IMG/VR virus record: IMGVR_UViG_3300017951_000072
Coordinates: 1 to 30,186 of that record
Reading direction: 5' to 3' (one strand)
Length of the DNA: 30,186 nt
Source: a virus
Of the stretch, positions 1 to 5,731 are shown in pieces (positions within the stretch are counted from its first letter, which is position 1; each line of letters starts with the position of its first letter). The notes beneath the pieces are model-generated. The model did not search any database and had not been told where the DNA came from. It worked only from the letters and a program-made list of their open reading frames with translations. A program made the position numbers and the translations under genes.

Positions 1-28
1 GCCGATACCCTCGGTGGGGCCCTTTTTC

Positions 29-56
29 TTGGACCTATAGCATAGGCGCGGTCCAA
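29..56. repeat. Inverted repeat near the left edge
   Basis: A perfect 7-bp inverted repeat, TTGGACC (29-35) and GGTCCAA (50-56), is separated by 14 bp. A smaller nested pair, CCTAT (34-38) and ATAGG (42-46), lies inside it. A T-rich stretch (22-30) precedes it. It lies upstream of the first early promoter and outside any gene. It could be an operator, a terminator for something left of the window, or chance. The sequence alone does not decide. Confidence 0.4.
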
Positions 57-74
57 CGATCTGGTCAATCCGTC

Positions 75-85
75 AAAAAATTTTT
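75..85. promoter_or_regulatory. A-tract/T-tract (UP-element-like) upstream of the first early promoter
   Basis: Six A followed by five T (75-85) lie 10 bases upstream of the -35 hexamer at 96-101. AT tracts there are typical of UP elements that bind the RNA polymerase alpha C-terminal domain, and A-tracts bend DNA. The other copies of this promoter lack such a tract, so this one may be the strongest. Function is inferred from position and composition only. Confidence 0.45.
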
Positions 86-95
86 CGCTACCCTA

Positions 96-124
96 TTGTC
101 AGCTGCTGATCAGCATCATATATG
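96..124 (+). promoter_or_regulatory. Early promoter with palindromic operator, copy 1
   Basis: A -35 hexamer TTGTCA (96-101) and a -10-like TATATG (119-124) are separated by 17 bp. The spacer holds the perfect 12-bp palindrome TGCTGATCAGCA (104-115). The downstream TGTAGGCTAC and the ribosome-binding leader are shared with the copies at 1004 and 8325. Transcription would start near 130, leaving about 20 nt before the ATG at 152. A dimeric protein bound at the palindrome would cover the space between the two polymerase contacts, so repression is the simplest reading. Confidence 0.7.
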
Positions 125-151
125 TAGGCTACATACCACAGGAGATTACCA

Positions 152-379
152 ATGAAATACAAAGCTGAGATGATCAACGAGACTGAATGGGCCGTCACCT
201 CGAATGCCGGCAAGAAATACTTCGTGGACACCGTCACCACCGAAGAGACAGAAGCGCGCCGCCTTGCCGTGATCTACTCGATGCAATGGCATCAGGAGCA
301 GATCGACAAGATGTTCATGGCGGGCCAGCGCGACGGTCTGTTCAAGGACAGCGCCTGCATGGGCGACTATCTTTGCTGA
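152..379 (+). CDS. Small phage protein of unknown function
   Basis: A 75-residue protein that I do not recognise. The start is fixed by AGGAGA (140-145) seven bases before the ATG. It is the first gene after the operator-containing promoter at 96-124, so it is probably among the earliest expressed. The protein is mixed in charge, has no signal peptide or membrane segment, and ends with Cys as its last residue. Its middle part (about residues 30-60) is predicted helical, with WHQEQIDKMF. Position and size fit the small host-takeover genes that podoviruses place ahead of replication genes, but no specific role can be read from the sequence. Confidence 0.75.
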   Translation: MKYKAEMINETEWAVTSNAGKKYFVDTVTTEETEARRLAVIYSMQWHQEQIDKMFMAGQRDGLFKDSACMGDYLC

Positions 380-387
380 TTGCAGCA

Positions 388-403
388 GGGGGCTTCGGCC
401 CCC
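388..403 (+). other. C(UUCG)G hairpin between early genes, copy 1
   Basis: GGGGGC (388-393), loop TTCG (394-397) and GCCCCC (398-403) form a perfect 6-bp GC stem. It is closed by the very stable C(UUCG)G tetraloop. No T-run follows, so it is not a classic terminator. It lies between the stop of the gene at 152 and the ribosome-binding leader of the gene at 427. The same hairpin recurs at 627-642. It may protect upstream mRNA from 3' exonucleases or mark an RNA processing point. Confidence 0.65.
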
Positions 404-426
404 ACCACACCACAGGAGAAAACGAA

Positions 427-621
427 ATGACAAGATTTCAAAAAATCAAAGCGAGAGCAGCCGCATTTGGCGTCAAAGCAGTGCAGGACAAATACTGCTC
501 GCCGCGTGGATACTGGCTGCTAAACCCCGATGGGTCACCTGTCTGGGAGGGCGAGAGTTTCGCCGGTAGTTTGTCAGAGTTGGAGACAATGGTTGATGAC
601 TACGCCAACGAGCGTTCATAA
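427..621 (+). CDS. Small phage protein of unknown function
   Basis: A 64-residue protein that I do not recognise. An upstream in-frame start exists at 187, but it would overlap nearly all of the gene at 152. The ATG at 427 is preceded by the CACACCACAGGAGA leader (406-419) shared by several early genes, so I choose it. The N-terminus is basic (MTRFQKIKARAAAFGVKAV) and the C-terminus acidic (LSELETMVDDYANE). There is no membrane segment. It sits between two identical UUCG hairpins and is probably co-transcribed from the promoter at 96-124. Confidence 0.7.
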   Translation: MTRFQKIKARAAAFGVKAVQDKYCSPRGYWLLNPDGSPVWEGESFAGSLSELETMVDDYANERS

Positions 622-626
622 CAGCA

Positions 627-642
627 GGGGGCTTCGGCCCCC
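627..642 (+). other. C(UUCG)G hairpin between early genes, copy 2
   Basis: Identical to the hairpin at 388-403: GGGGGC, loop TTCG, GCCCCC. The preceding bases (GCA) and following bases (ACC) are also the same, so this is a repeated intergenic cassette rather than chance. It lies six bases after the TAA at 619-621 and just ahead of the leader for the gene at 667. No U-run follows. Confidence 0.65.
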
Positions 643-666
643 ACCCACCACACCACGGAGAACACC

Positions 667-1017
667 ATGCGTACCCAGACCATCATCGACATCACCGACA
701 ACTACGACATCGACTTTGCTGCGCCGAGCGCCGCCATGCGGCTGGCTTGGCTCTGGACCGCGCAGGAGCTGTGGTCGCTGCGCAAGTTCGACACCGACCA
801 CACCGAGCTGTTCGCAGCCAAGCTCCGCGCTGCATGGGCTCACGTCCGCATGATCCGCGATAACCTCGCCCGCTCCCGCCGCGCCAAGAACGACGCGCGC
901 ATCCAGAGCCTGCGCACCCAGCGCGAGATGCTGGAGAACCGGCCGTTCACCCAGTCGATCCGCGCCGAGCAGCAGCGCATCGATGCCGAGATCGCCGACC
1001 TGCTTGACAGATGCTGA
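667..1017 (+). CDS. Helical, coiled-coil-like protein of unknown function
   Basis: A 116-residue protein that I do not recognise. Residues about 22-60 are predicted helical (RLAWLWTAQELWSLRKF). Residues about 60-114 form a long basic then acidic helix with heptad-like spacing, suggesting a coiled coil. The ATG at 667 follows CACCACGGAGA, a variant of the shared leader. The TGA stop (1015-1017) lies inside the palindromic operator of the promoter at 1004-1032, so the next promoter overlaps the end of this gene. A small early protein that binds a host or phage partner is plausible, but nothing specific can be assigned. Confidence 0.7.
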   Translation: MRTQTIIDITDNYDIDFAAPSAAMRLAWLWTAQELWSLRKFDTDHTELFAAKLRAAWAHVRMIRDNLARSRRAKNDARIQSLRTQREMLENRPFTQSIRAEQQRIDAEIADLLDRC

Positions 1018-1032
1018 TCAGCATCATATATG
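1004..1032 (+). promoter_or_regulatory. Early promoter with palindromic operator, copy 2
   Basis: Consensus -35 TTGACA (1004-1009), a 17-bp spacer (1010-1026) and -10-like TATATG (1027-1032). The spacer contains the perfect 16-bp palindrome GATGCTGATCAGCATC (1010-1025). It overlaps the last codons of the gene ending at 1017. The leader ACACACCACAGGAGA (1041-1055) follows, and the ATG at 1063 comes eight bases after it. The sequence is almost identical to the copies at 96 and 8325. Confidence 0.75.
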
Positions 1033-1062
1033 TAGCTAACACACACCACAGGAGATCACCCA

Positions 1063-1464
1063 ATGGACATCAACCTCATCCCCCTCGCAGCCCGTTACGA
1101 GCTTTTCGGCCATCAGCATGCTCGCTTCACCCGCACTGAGCTCGAGGTAACCGTACACCGTGATGCAGAAAGCTTCGGCATCACCGACAACCGAGGCCGC
1201 GAGATGGGCTACATGTACAGCATCGACCGCGAGTTCTGGATCATCGACGCTGACGGCACGAGCCTCGTGCCTATCGAGGAAGCCGAGGATCGCCTAGAGG
1301 AAAGTTTCATCGTGTACCCTCATGGTCTGCGCGACGCTAAAGCATTCGGTCCCCTGCCTGTTGCCAGCTATAAGCGGTTCCGCACGCTCGACGAGGCCCG
1401 CACCTATGGCGCCAAGTGCATCGACCGCGCCTACAAGCGCGCCCTCAAGAAGGCCTCGACATAA
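1063..1464 (+). CDS. Early phage protein of unknown function
   Basis: A 133-residue protein that I do not recognise. It is driven directly by the operator-promoter at 1004-1032 and carries the shared AGGAGA leader. The central part (about residues 28-75) looks beta-rich, with ELEVTVHRDAESFGITDNRG followed by FWIIDADGTSLVP. The C-terminal 25 residues form a basic helix (ARTYGAKCIDRAYKRALKK). There is no signal peptide or membrane segment. Being one of only three genes right behind a perfect operator copy, it may be a key member of the switched set. Confidence 0.75.
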   Translation: MDINLIPLAARYELFGHQHARFTRTELEVTVHRDAESFGITDNRGREMGYMYSIDREFWIIDADGTSLVPIEEAEDRLEESFIVYPHGLRDAKAFGPLPVASYKRFRTLDEARTYGAKCIDRAYKRALKKAST

Positions 1465-1497
1465 GTCGGGGCCACCCACACTACAGGAGACCACATC

Positions 1498-1776
1498 ATG
1501 GATTTTGCTACCTACGAAACTGGCGATGGCGGCGTGCAGATGATCACCGTCGATGAGGCTTTCAGAGAGCTCTGCGAGCTCGGCCACACCTTTGCCGTCG
1601 CACTTGCTGAGCTCGGGCATGACGTCCCACACGGCGACCTGATGAACGGGCTTGCCGCGTATGCCACCTGCGAGCTCAGTGGCGAGAGCGCGCGCCTTGA
1701 TGCGGCTCACAGCCTTATCCTGAAGCGCGTCACCGACATCGCATTTGAGATCGCCCGTGATACCGCCGGCGCTTGA
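1498..1776 (+). CDS. Small helical phage protein of unknown function
   Basis: A 92-residue acidic, mostly helical protein that I do not recognise. The ATG at 1498 follows CACACTACAGGAGA (1476-1489), the shared leader with one change. A second in-frame ATG at 1540 lacks a good ribosome-binding site. A helix-rich stretch (VDEAFRELCELGHTFAVALA) fills residues about 18-37. It is probably co-transcribed with the gene at 1063, 33 bases upstream. Confidence 0.7.
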   Translation: MDFATYETGDGGVQMITVDEAFRELCELGHTFAVALAELGHDVPHGDLMNGLAAYATCELSGESARLDAAHSLILKRVTDIAFEIARDTAGA

Positions 1777-1800
1777 GGCAGAGCTGAACCGGCTGGGAGT

Positions 1801-1817
1801 GAGGCGGCCACCGCCTC
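1801..1817 (+). other. GC-rich hairpin in a 126-bp intergenic gap
   Basis: GAGGCGG (1801-1807), loop CCA, CCGCCTC (1811-1817) form a perfect 7-bp stem. It is followed by a C-rich run rather than T, so it is not a canonical intrinsic terminator. It lies in the gap 1777-1902, where I see no gene and no convincing promoter. It may act as an attenuator or an mRNA stabiliser ahead of the cell-wall hydrolase gene. Confidence 0.4.
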
Positions 1818-1902
1818 CCCCGCCTACACCGAAGACCTTCCCAACCCCGTGGCGCCCGTCATATGATGGCGAAGAGCCACCATTCTAACTGAGGACAAAA
1901 CA

Positions 1903-2298
1903 ATGATACTCACGGCAGCAACATGCGTCGCCATGACCGTGTACTTTGAAGCGCGCGGCGAGCACCCTGACGGCCAGCTCGCTGTAGCCGAGGTCGTTCT
2001 CAACCGTGTTGCCGATCCGCGCTTTGCCGGCACGCCCTGCGACGTGATGACAGAAGACTGGGGCCCGCTCGAGCATGACTGCCAGTTTTCGTTCTGGTGC
2101 GACGGCCTGCCCGAGACAATCACTGATCAGGTGGCATGGTCCGTCGCGCAGGATATTGCGGATATGGCTCTGGATGGCGAAGTGCTAGGGCACGGCGCCA
2201 CCCATTTTCACACGACCTCGGTCGATCCTTGGTGGGCAGAAGAGTTGACGCCGGTCGGAAAGATTGGCACCCACCTGTTCTACATTTGGGAGAAGTAA
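1903..2298 (+). CDS. SleB-like cell-wall hydrolase (Hydrolase_2 family)
   Basis: A 131-residue protein matching the SleB/CwlJ-type hydrolase family, which cuts the peptidoglycan glycan strand. Visible family features are an N-terminal helix with VYFEARGE, in which Glu16 is the expected catalytic acid. It is followed by AEVVLNRV, then FSFWCDG, A-DIADMAL and a C-terminal GATHFHTTSVDPWW. The length equals the catalytic domain alone. There is no signal peptide, so it would need a holin or virion delivery to reach the wall. The start ATG follows GAGG eight bases upstream. It lies in the early arm, far from the lysis genes at 9.6-11.6 kb, which is odd for a lysin. A role in the virion or in murein remodelling is possible. 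Confidence 0.88.
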   Translation: MILTAATCVAMTVYFEARGEHPDGQLAVAEVVLNRVADPRFAGTPCDVMTEDWGPLEHDCQFSFWCDGLPETITDQVAWSVAQDIADMALDGEVLGHGATHFHTTSVDPWWAEELTPVGKIGTHLFYIWEK

Positions 2299-2300
2299 CG

Positions 2301-2591
2301 ATGGAACTGAAACGACTGGTGGGCTCGCTCACCGAGTGGGCCAACACCGCGCAGGCAGGCTCGGCCGTGATCTACCATTCAGGCCAGACCGCAAAAGGTC
2401 CGGTATGCAGGGAGGCATTAAACCTGTACAATGCCGACGCAATCACGTTGGTGCAGAAGCGCGCAGTAAAGCAGGGCCATTTTCTGTACATTGCGCAGAA
2501 GGTGAAAAGGAAAACGTATGACATTAAACGAGCAAATTATGGGCTATCTGCGGCGCATAAAGATCGCGGCCAAGGTGCCGCAAATCGCTGA
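2301..2591 (+). CDS. Small basic phage protein of unknown function
   Basis: A 96-residue protein that I do not recognise. The ATG at 2301 comes two bases after the stop of the hydrolase gene, so translation is likely coupled. An upstream in-frame start (2136) would overlap that gene heavily and is rejected. The protein is basic, especially near residues 50-75 (LVQKRAVKQGHFLYIAQKVK), which may suit nucleic-acid contact. The last 74 bases overlap the next gene in another frame, an unusually long overlap. The C-terminal 24 residues may therefore be poorly constrained. Confidence 0.6.
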   Translation: MELKRLVGSLTEWANTAQAGSAVIYHSGQTAKGPVCREALNLYNADAITLVQKRAVKQGHFLYIAQKVKRKTYDIKRANYGLSAAHKDRGQGAANR

Positions 2592-2712
2592 GGCTATAGG
2601 GCAGGATGAAGGCGCAGTGCAGGTCGCGCTGCACCAGCTCGATGACGACGACATGGTGATCATGCACAACGGCTGGTATTTGGCCAGCGCAAAGGGAATG
2701 CAGGATGAGTGA
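2518..2712 (+). CDS. Small winged-helix-like protein, possible regulator
   Basis: A 64-residue protein with the layout of a winged helix-turn-helix: helix 1 (TLNEQIMGYLRR), helix 2 (VPQIAEAIG), recognition-type helix 3 (DEGAVQVALHQLDDDD), then a beta wing (MVIMHNGWYLAS). This is typical of small DNA-binding phage proteins. AAGGA lies seven bases before the ATG. It overlaps the end of the preceding gene by 74 bases and the next gene by 8. It is a candidate for the factor that binds the early palindromes, but no direct link can be shown. The acidic residues in helix 3 weaken a DNA-binding reading. Confidence 0.65.
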   Translation: MTLNEQIMGYLRRIKIAAKVPQIAEAIGQDEGAVQVALHQLDDDDMVIMHNGWYLASAKGMQDE

Positions 2713-2929
2713 AGAGGAAACAATCAAGCGGCTGCAGAGCCGCATGATGAAACAGCAGGAAGAGATCAGAGCGCTGCGCGATCTGCGGGCTCACACTGAC
2801 CGAAAGCTAGATAAGCAGCGCAATGAGCTGGCGCGCATGCATCAAAAGATCGCTGCTCTACAGCGTGAGAAGGCGGCGCTGTTGGTCGATCTCCGCAAAG
2901 CAAAAGATCAGGGCTTGACCATGTCCTGA
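2705..2929 (+). CDS. Coiled-coil protein of unknown function
   Basis: A 74-residue protein made almost entirely of one charged helix (ETIKRLQSRMMKQQEEIRAL onward) with clear heptad spacing, so a coiled-coil dimer is likely. The start overlaps the previous gene by 8 bases and AAGGGA precedes it. The last codons (GLTMS) overlap the -35 and palindrome of the promoter at 2915-2944. No function can be assigned. It may be an oligomerising partner of the winged-helix protein just upstream. Confidence 0.65.
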   Translation: MSEEETIKRLQSRMMKQQEEIRALRDLRAHTDRKLDKQRNELARMHQKIAALQREKAALLVDLRKAKDQGLTMS

Positions 2930-2975
2930 TCAGCATCGTATGGTGCACCTGTAGCCCGATTGGCTGCCGTATAAT
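2915..2975 (+). promoter_or_regulatory. Divergent operator-promoter copy 4 and extra TATAAT box, ahead of the helicase
   Basis: TTGACC (2915-2920), a core palindrome CTGATCAG (2926-2933) followed by CATC, and TATGGT (2939-2944) with an 18-bp spacer resemble the three perfect copies. Here only the right half of the palindrome is intact. A perfect -10 hexamer TATAAT (2970-2975) followed by GTAGCGAC lies further down, but I find no matching -35 at 16-18 bp. The helicase ATG is at 3000. The weakened operator may give looser or later control of the replication block. Confidence 0.5.
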
Positions 2976-2999
2976 GTAGCGACGTAGAAAGAGCACCAC

Positions 3000-4328
3000 A
3001 TGGAATTGCTTCCGCATCAGATCGAGGACGCCAAGTTCCTCGCCTCCCGTAAAATCGCTGGCTGCTTCAATGGTATGGGCACCGGCAAAACCCGCACCGC
3101 CCTCGAGGCTGTGGTCCTATCGGACGCCGAGCGTGTTGTGATCATCGGCCCACCCATCTCGCTCCGCATGTGGGCAGCAGAGGCTGAAGATCACATGGTG
3201 TGCATGCCGCAGATTTTGTCCAAGGGATCGACCGAGATCGACCAAGGTGCCGACGTCCTGATCTGTTCTTACGAGATTGCAACCAAGCGCCAGCACGAGC
3301 TGATGGATTATGTGGATGGCGTCACCTCTGCTCTGATCTGCGACGAGAGCCACGCTCTCAAAAGTACCAAGGCAAAGCGCACCAAGGCGGTTCTTGGCAA
3401 GGGCGGCATGTGCGGCGCGTTCACCCACACATGGCTGTTGACCGGATCGCCGATGACACGCTGGGCTGACGATCTCATCCCGTTTTTGTTCCGCGCAGCT
3501 CCTGATCAGATCAAGAGCAAGATCGGCGCGCTCAGCATCGAGCGGTACAACCTCCGCTACTGCATCACGCAGAAGCGACAGTTTGCCGGATCGCGTCGGC
3601 CGGTGATCATGACCGTCGGCTCTCGTAACCTCGACGAGCTGGGCACGATCCTCGCCGGTTGCGCGACGCGCCGCACGTTGGATGACGTATGGGAAAGCAT
3701 GCCGGCGCTGACGCACACCCGTCTGGCCATCGAGCCGAAAGGCGTCGCGGCCATCAACCGCGAGCTCGACAAGATGACGATGGCTCAGATCGAGCAGGCG
3801 CTTGCCGACAAGGAAGAGAACCTCGCCACCATGCGCCGTGAGCTCGGTATGTCAATGATCACAGAGGCTGCCGACTTCATCTGGCAGCGCGCCGATGCAG
3901 AGCAGGGCGCGATCCTTGTTGGGGCTTGGCACCGCGAGGTGATCGACGGTCTGCTCGAGGAGCTGAGAAAGAAGAAACTCCGCGTCGCCTCACTCGACGG
4001 CCGCACGCCTGCCGCCCAGAAGACAGAGCTGCAGCGCCAGTTCAACGAAGGCGAGCTCGACGTTCTGGTTGGCCAGATCGCAGCAATGGGCGTCAGCCTC
4101 AACCTGCAGCGCGGTGGCAACGCCATCGTTGTGGTCGAAGAGGACTGGTCGCCCAGCGTCATGGATCAATTCTACGCCCGCCTGCATCGCATGGGTCAGG
4201 GCAAGCCGGTGCACGTCGACACCCTGTTCGTCGAGAATAAACTTTCAACTGCGGTGCATCGCATCAGCCAAGCGAAGCGCCGCGCCCACACCGCAACATC
4301 AACAGCCCATCAGGAGGCAGCACAATGA
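3000..4328 (+). CDS. SNF2/DEAD-type superfamily 2 helicase
   Basis: A 442-residue helicase or translocase of the SNF2-like group, using ATP to move along or remodel DNA during replication and recombination. The motifs are in order: the N-terminal LLPHQ entry motif, Walker A GMGTGKT (25-31), motif II DESH (115-118), motif III TGSP (148-151), and motif VI RLHRMGQ (394-400). The last form (RxHRxGQ) is characteristic of SNF2 proteins. It is short for SNF2 proteins but normal for phage versions. A GAAAGAG element gives a modest ribosome-binding site. The next gene starts within its stop codon (ATGA), so the helicase, coiled-coil protein and nuclease are translated as a coupled set. Similar helicase-nuclease-polymerase blocks are found in marine podoviruses. 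Confidence 0.92.
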   Translation: MELLPHQIEDAKFLASRKIAGCFNGMGTGKTRTALEAVVLSDAERVVIIGPPISLRMWAAEAEDHMVCMPQILSKGSTEIDQGADVLICSYEIATKRQHELMDYVDGVTSALICDESHALKSTKAKRTKAVLGKGGMCGAFTHTWLLTGSPMTRWADDLIPFLFRAAPDQIKSKIGALSIERYNLRYCITQKRQFAGSRRPVIMTVGSRNLDELGTILAGCATRRTLDDVWESMPALTHTRLAIEPKGVAAINRELDKMTMAQIEQALADKEENLATMRRELGMSMITEAADFIWQRADAEQGAILVGAWHREVIDGLLEELRKKKLRVASLDGRTPAAQKTELQRQFNEGELDVLVGQIAAMGVSLNLQRGGNAIVVVEEDWSPSVMDQFYARLHRMGQGKPVHVDTLFVENKLSTAVHRISQAKRRAHTATSTAHQEAAQ

Positions 4329-4711
4329 ACGACATTCAAGACATAGGGCTCCGCATCGGAGACCTCGAAGACGAGAACGCACGCCTGCGTGCAGAGATCG
4401 ACAACCTTCAGGCAGCTCGCTCGGCGCCGACCATCTTGGACATCCTTGGGCAGCAGGCCTTCGACCGGATGGTTGAGCTTTACCCATCGTTCCGCGAGAG
4501 CGGCACGCCTACTCGCCCGACAGATGTCGCGACTGAAGTGCTGTGGTCGTGCATCCGCATGATGGGCCGCACCCAGAAGGAAGTGCAGGATGTGAAAGAC
4601 AGCGCCAAAGAAAACTACGCGCGCTATAGCGATCTCGCTGCCAAGAACGAACGCGCCACTAATGCGCTGGCAGAGTACGCCATGCGCGCAGCCGAGGGAG
4701 GCGACCAATGA
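4325..4711 (+). CDS. Coiled-coil protein in the replication block, function unknown
   Basis: A 128-residue protein with an N-terminal leucine-zipper-like segment (LRIGDLEDENARLRAEIDNL), a central folded part (TILDILGQQAFDRMVEL), and a C-terminal helix. I do not recognise the family. It is locked between the helicase and the nuclease by ATGA overlaps on both sides, so it is probably made in fixed ratio with them. It may be an accessory subunit, but this rests on position only. Confidence 0.75.
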   Translation: MNDIQDIGLRIGDLEDENARLRAEIDNLQAARSAPTILDILGQQAFDRMVELYPSFRESGTPTRPTDVATEVLWSCIRMMGRTQKEVQDVKDSAKENYARYSDLAAKNERATNALAEYAMRAAEGGDQ

Positions 4712-5682
4712 TCAAGGGGCTGGTCTTACATGGAGCGCAGGCGCTCGATGATGACGAGGGCTTCGGCATTGATCGCTCGAAGTACATGAACGCATCGTCA
4801 GCTGCGAGCTGCATCCGCAAGCAGTGGTTCGAGCGCAACCTCCCACCTGTCGAGCAGGACTGGGGCTTTGCCCGTCGCGGCAAGCAGGGCGAGCTCTACC
4901 TTGTCGACTGCCTTCTGGCGTCTGGAGCTGAGCTGGCCTACTGCGGCGGCGATCAGGTATCGATTGTCAGCGAAGAGCACCGGATCAGTGCAACGCCTGA
5001 CGGCTACATAATGACCGATGATGGCTGGGTCGCGCTCGAGTTCAAGACCATCGACCCGCGCACAAACAGGAATTACCTACCTCGAGAGGACCACCTGACC
5101 CAGCTGCGCATCGGCATGGAGCTCGCCCACCTGCAAGACGACGACTTCCCGAAGCCTATCGCAGGCATGCTGGTTTACATGGACGCATCGAACTACAACG
5201 ACATCATCGAGTTTGACGTCGACCGAGATCGCGACATCCTCGACCGCCTAGCTCCGAGAGCTAACAAGATGCTGAGCGCCAATACCGTCGGTCGCCTTGA
5301 CCGCGAGGGAAAGCGCGACGGCCAGTGCAAGAAGTATGGCGGGTGCCCCTTCGCTGAGCAGTGCGGCATCGAGATCGAGGGCGAGGCCACCGTCAGCCGA
5401 AGCAATCGAGGCTCTGGATTAGACGCTGCGGTGCAGGCCTATGTGCTGGCTAAGGGTGACGAGCAGGCCGCCAAGGCCCGCAAGGATAACGCTGCCGAGA
5501 CCATCAAGGCAGAGATGAGTGCGCGCAACGCATCGCATCTGATGGTCGGGAACCACAGGGTCGAGCTGGCCTTGATCGCAGGACGCCGGTCGTATGACTG
5601 GAAACAGATGGAGAAGGCGGGGATTGATCTCTCGCCCTTCATGAAGGTCGGGAAAGCAAGCGAGCGCCTGACCATTGAATGA
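4708..5682 (+). CDS. Cas4-like PD-(D/E)XK nuclease with probable iron-sulphur cluster
   Basis: A 324-residue nuclease. The PD-(D/E)XK core is visible as TPDG (Asp98) followed by LEFKT (Glu111, Lys113), then a Gln in the helix TQLRIGM. One cysteine (Cys35, in SCIRKQW) lies before the core. Three follow it in CKKYGGCPFAEQC (Cys207, Cys213, Cys219). This one-plus-three arrangement is that of Cas4/AddB-type nucleases that hold a 4Fe-4S cluster. In phages such enzymes act as DNA exonucleases in recombination, replication or host-DNA breakdown. No cas1, cas2 or CRISPR array is nearby, so a CRISPR role is unlikely. The C-terminal 100 residues look helical. The start overlaps the previous stop (ATGA). 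Confidence 0.85.
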   Translation: MIKGLVLHGAQALDDDEGFGIDRSKYMNASSAASCIRKQWFERNLPPVEQDWGFARRGKQGELYLVDCLLASGAELAYCGGDQVSIVSEEHRISATPDGYIMTDDGWVALEFKTIDPRTNRNYLPREDHLTQLRIGMELAHLQDDDFPKPIAGMLVYMDASNYNDIIEFDVDRDRDILDRLAPRANKMLSANTVGRLDREGKRDGQCKKYGGCPFAEQCGIEIEGEATVSRSNRGSGLDAAVQAYVLAKGDEQAAKARKDNAAETIKAEMSARNASHLMVGNHRVELALIAGRRSYDWKQMEKAGIDLSPFMKVGKASERLTIE

Positions 5683-5731
5683 GGCCGAGACAGCCTCTGT
5701 TGAAACGTGCAACGTAGAAAAGGAGCACAAC

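Noticed and set aside
1-27. Possible 3' end of a tRNA gene running in from the left edge (GATACCCTC, GGTGGGG, then a T-run)
   Set aside because: The spacing would fit a T-arm and acceptor strand, but the T-loop bases would be GCC instead of the nearly invariant TTC, and there is no CCA. The rest is outside the window.
2123-2130. CTGATCAG core inside the cell-wall hydrolase gene, similar to the operator core
   Set aside because: Only the 8-bp core is present, with no -35 or -10 around it. It falls on ordinary codons of a conserved gene.
3502-3509. CTGATCAG core inside the helicase gene
   Set aside because: No flanking promoter elements and no extended palindrome, so chance is enough.
3117-3716. 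199-residue minus-strand open frame opposite the helicase
   Set aside because: It lies wholly over the helicase, which has all its motifs. It is rich in Arg/His as expected from a shadow, with no ribosome-binding site or recognisable domain.
5675-5731. Longer start (TTG at 5675) for the possible ssDNA-binding protein
   Set aside because: The ATG at 5732 has a strong AAAAGGAG at proper spacing. The extra 19 residues look like translated intergenic sequence.
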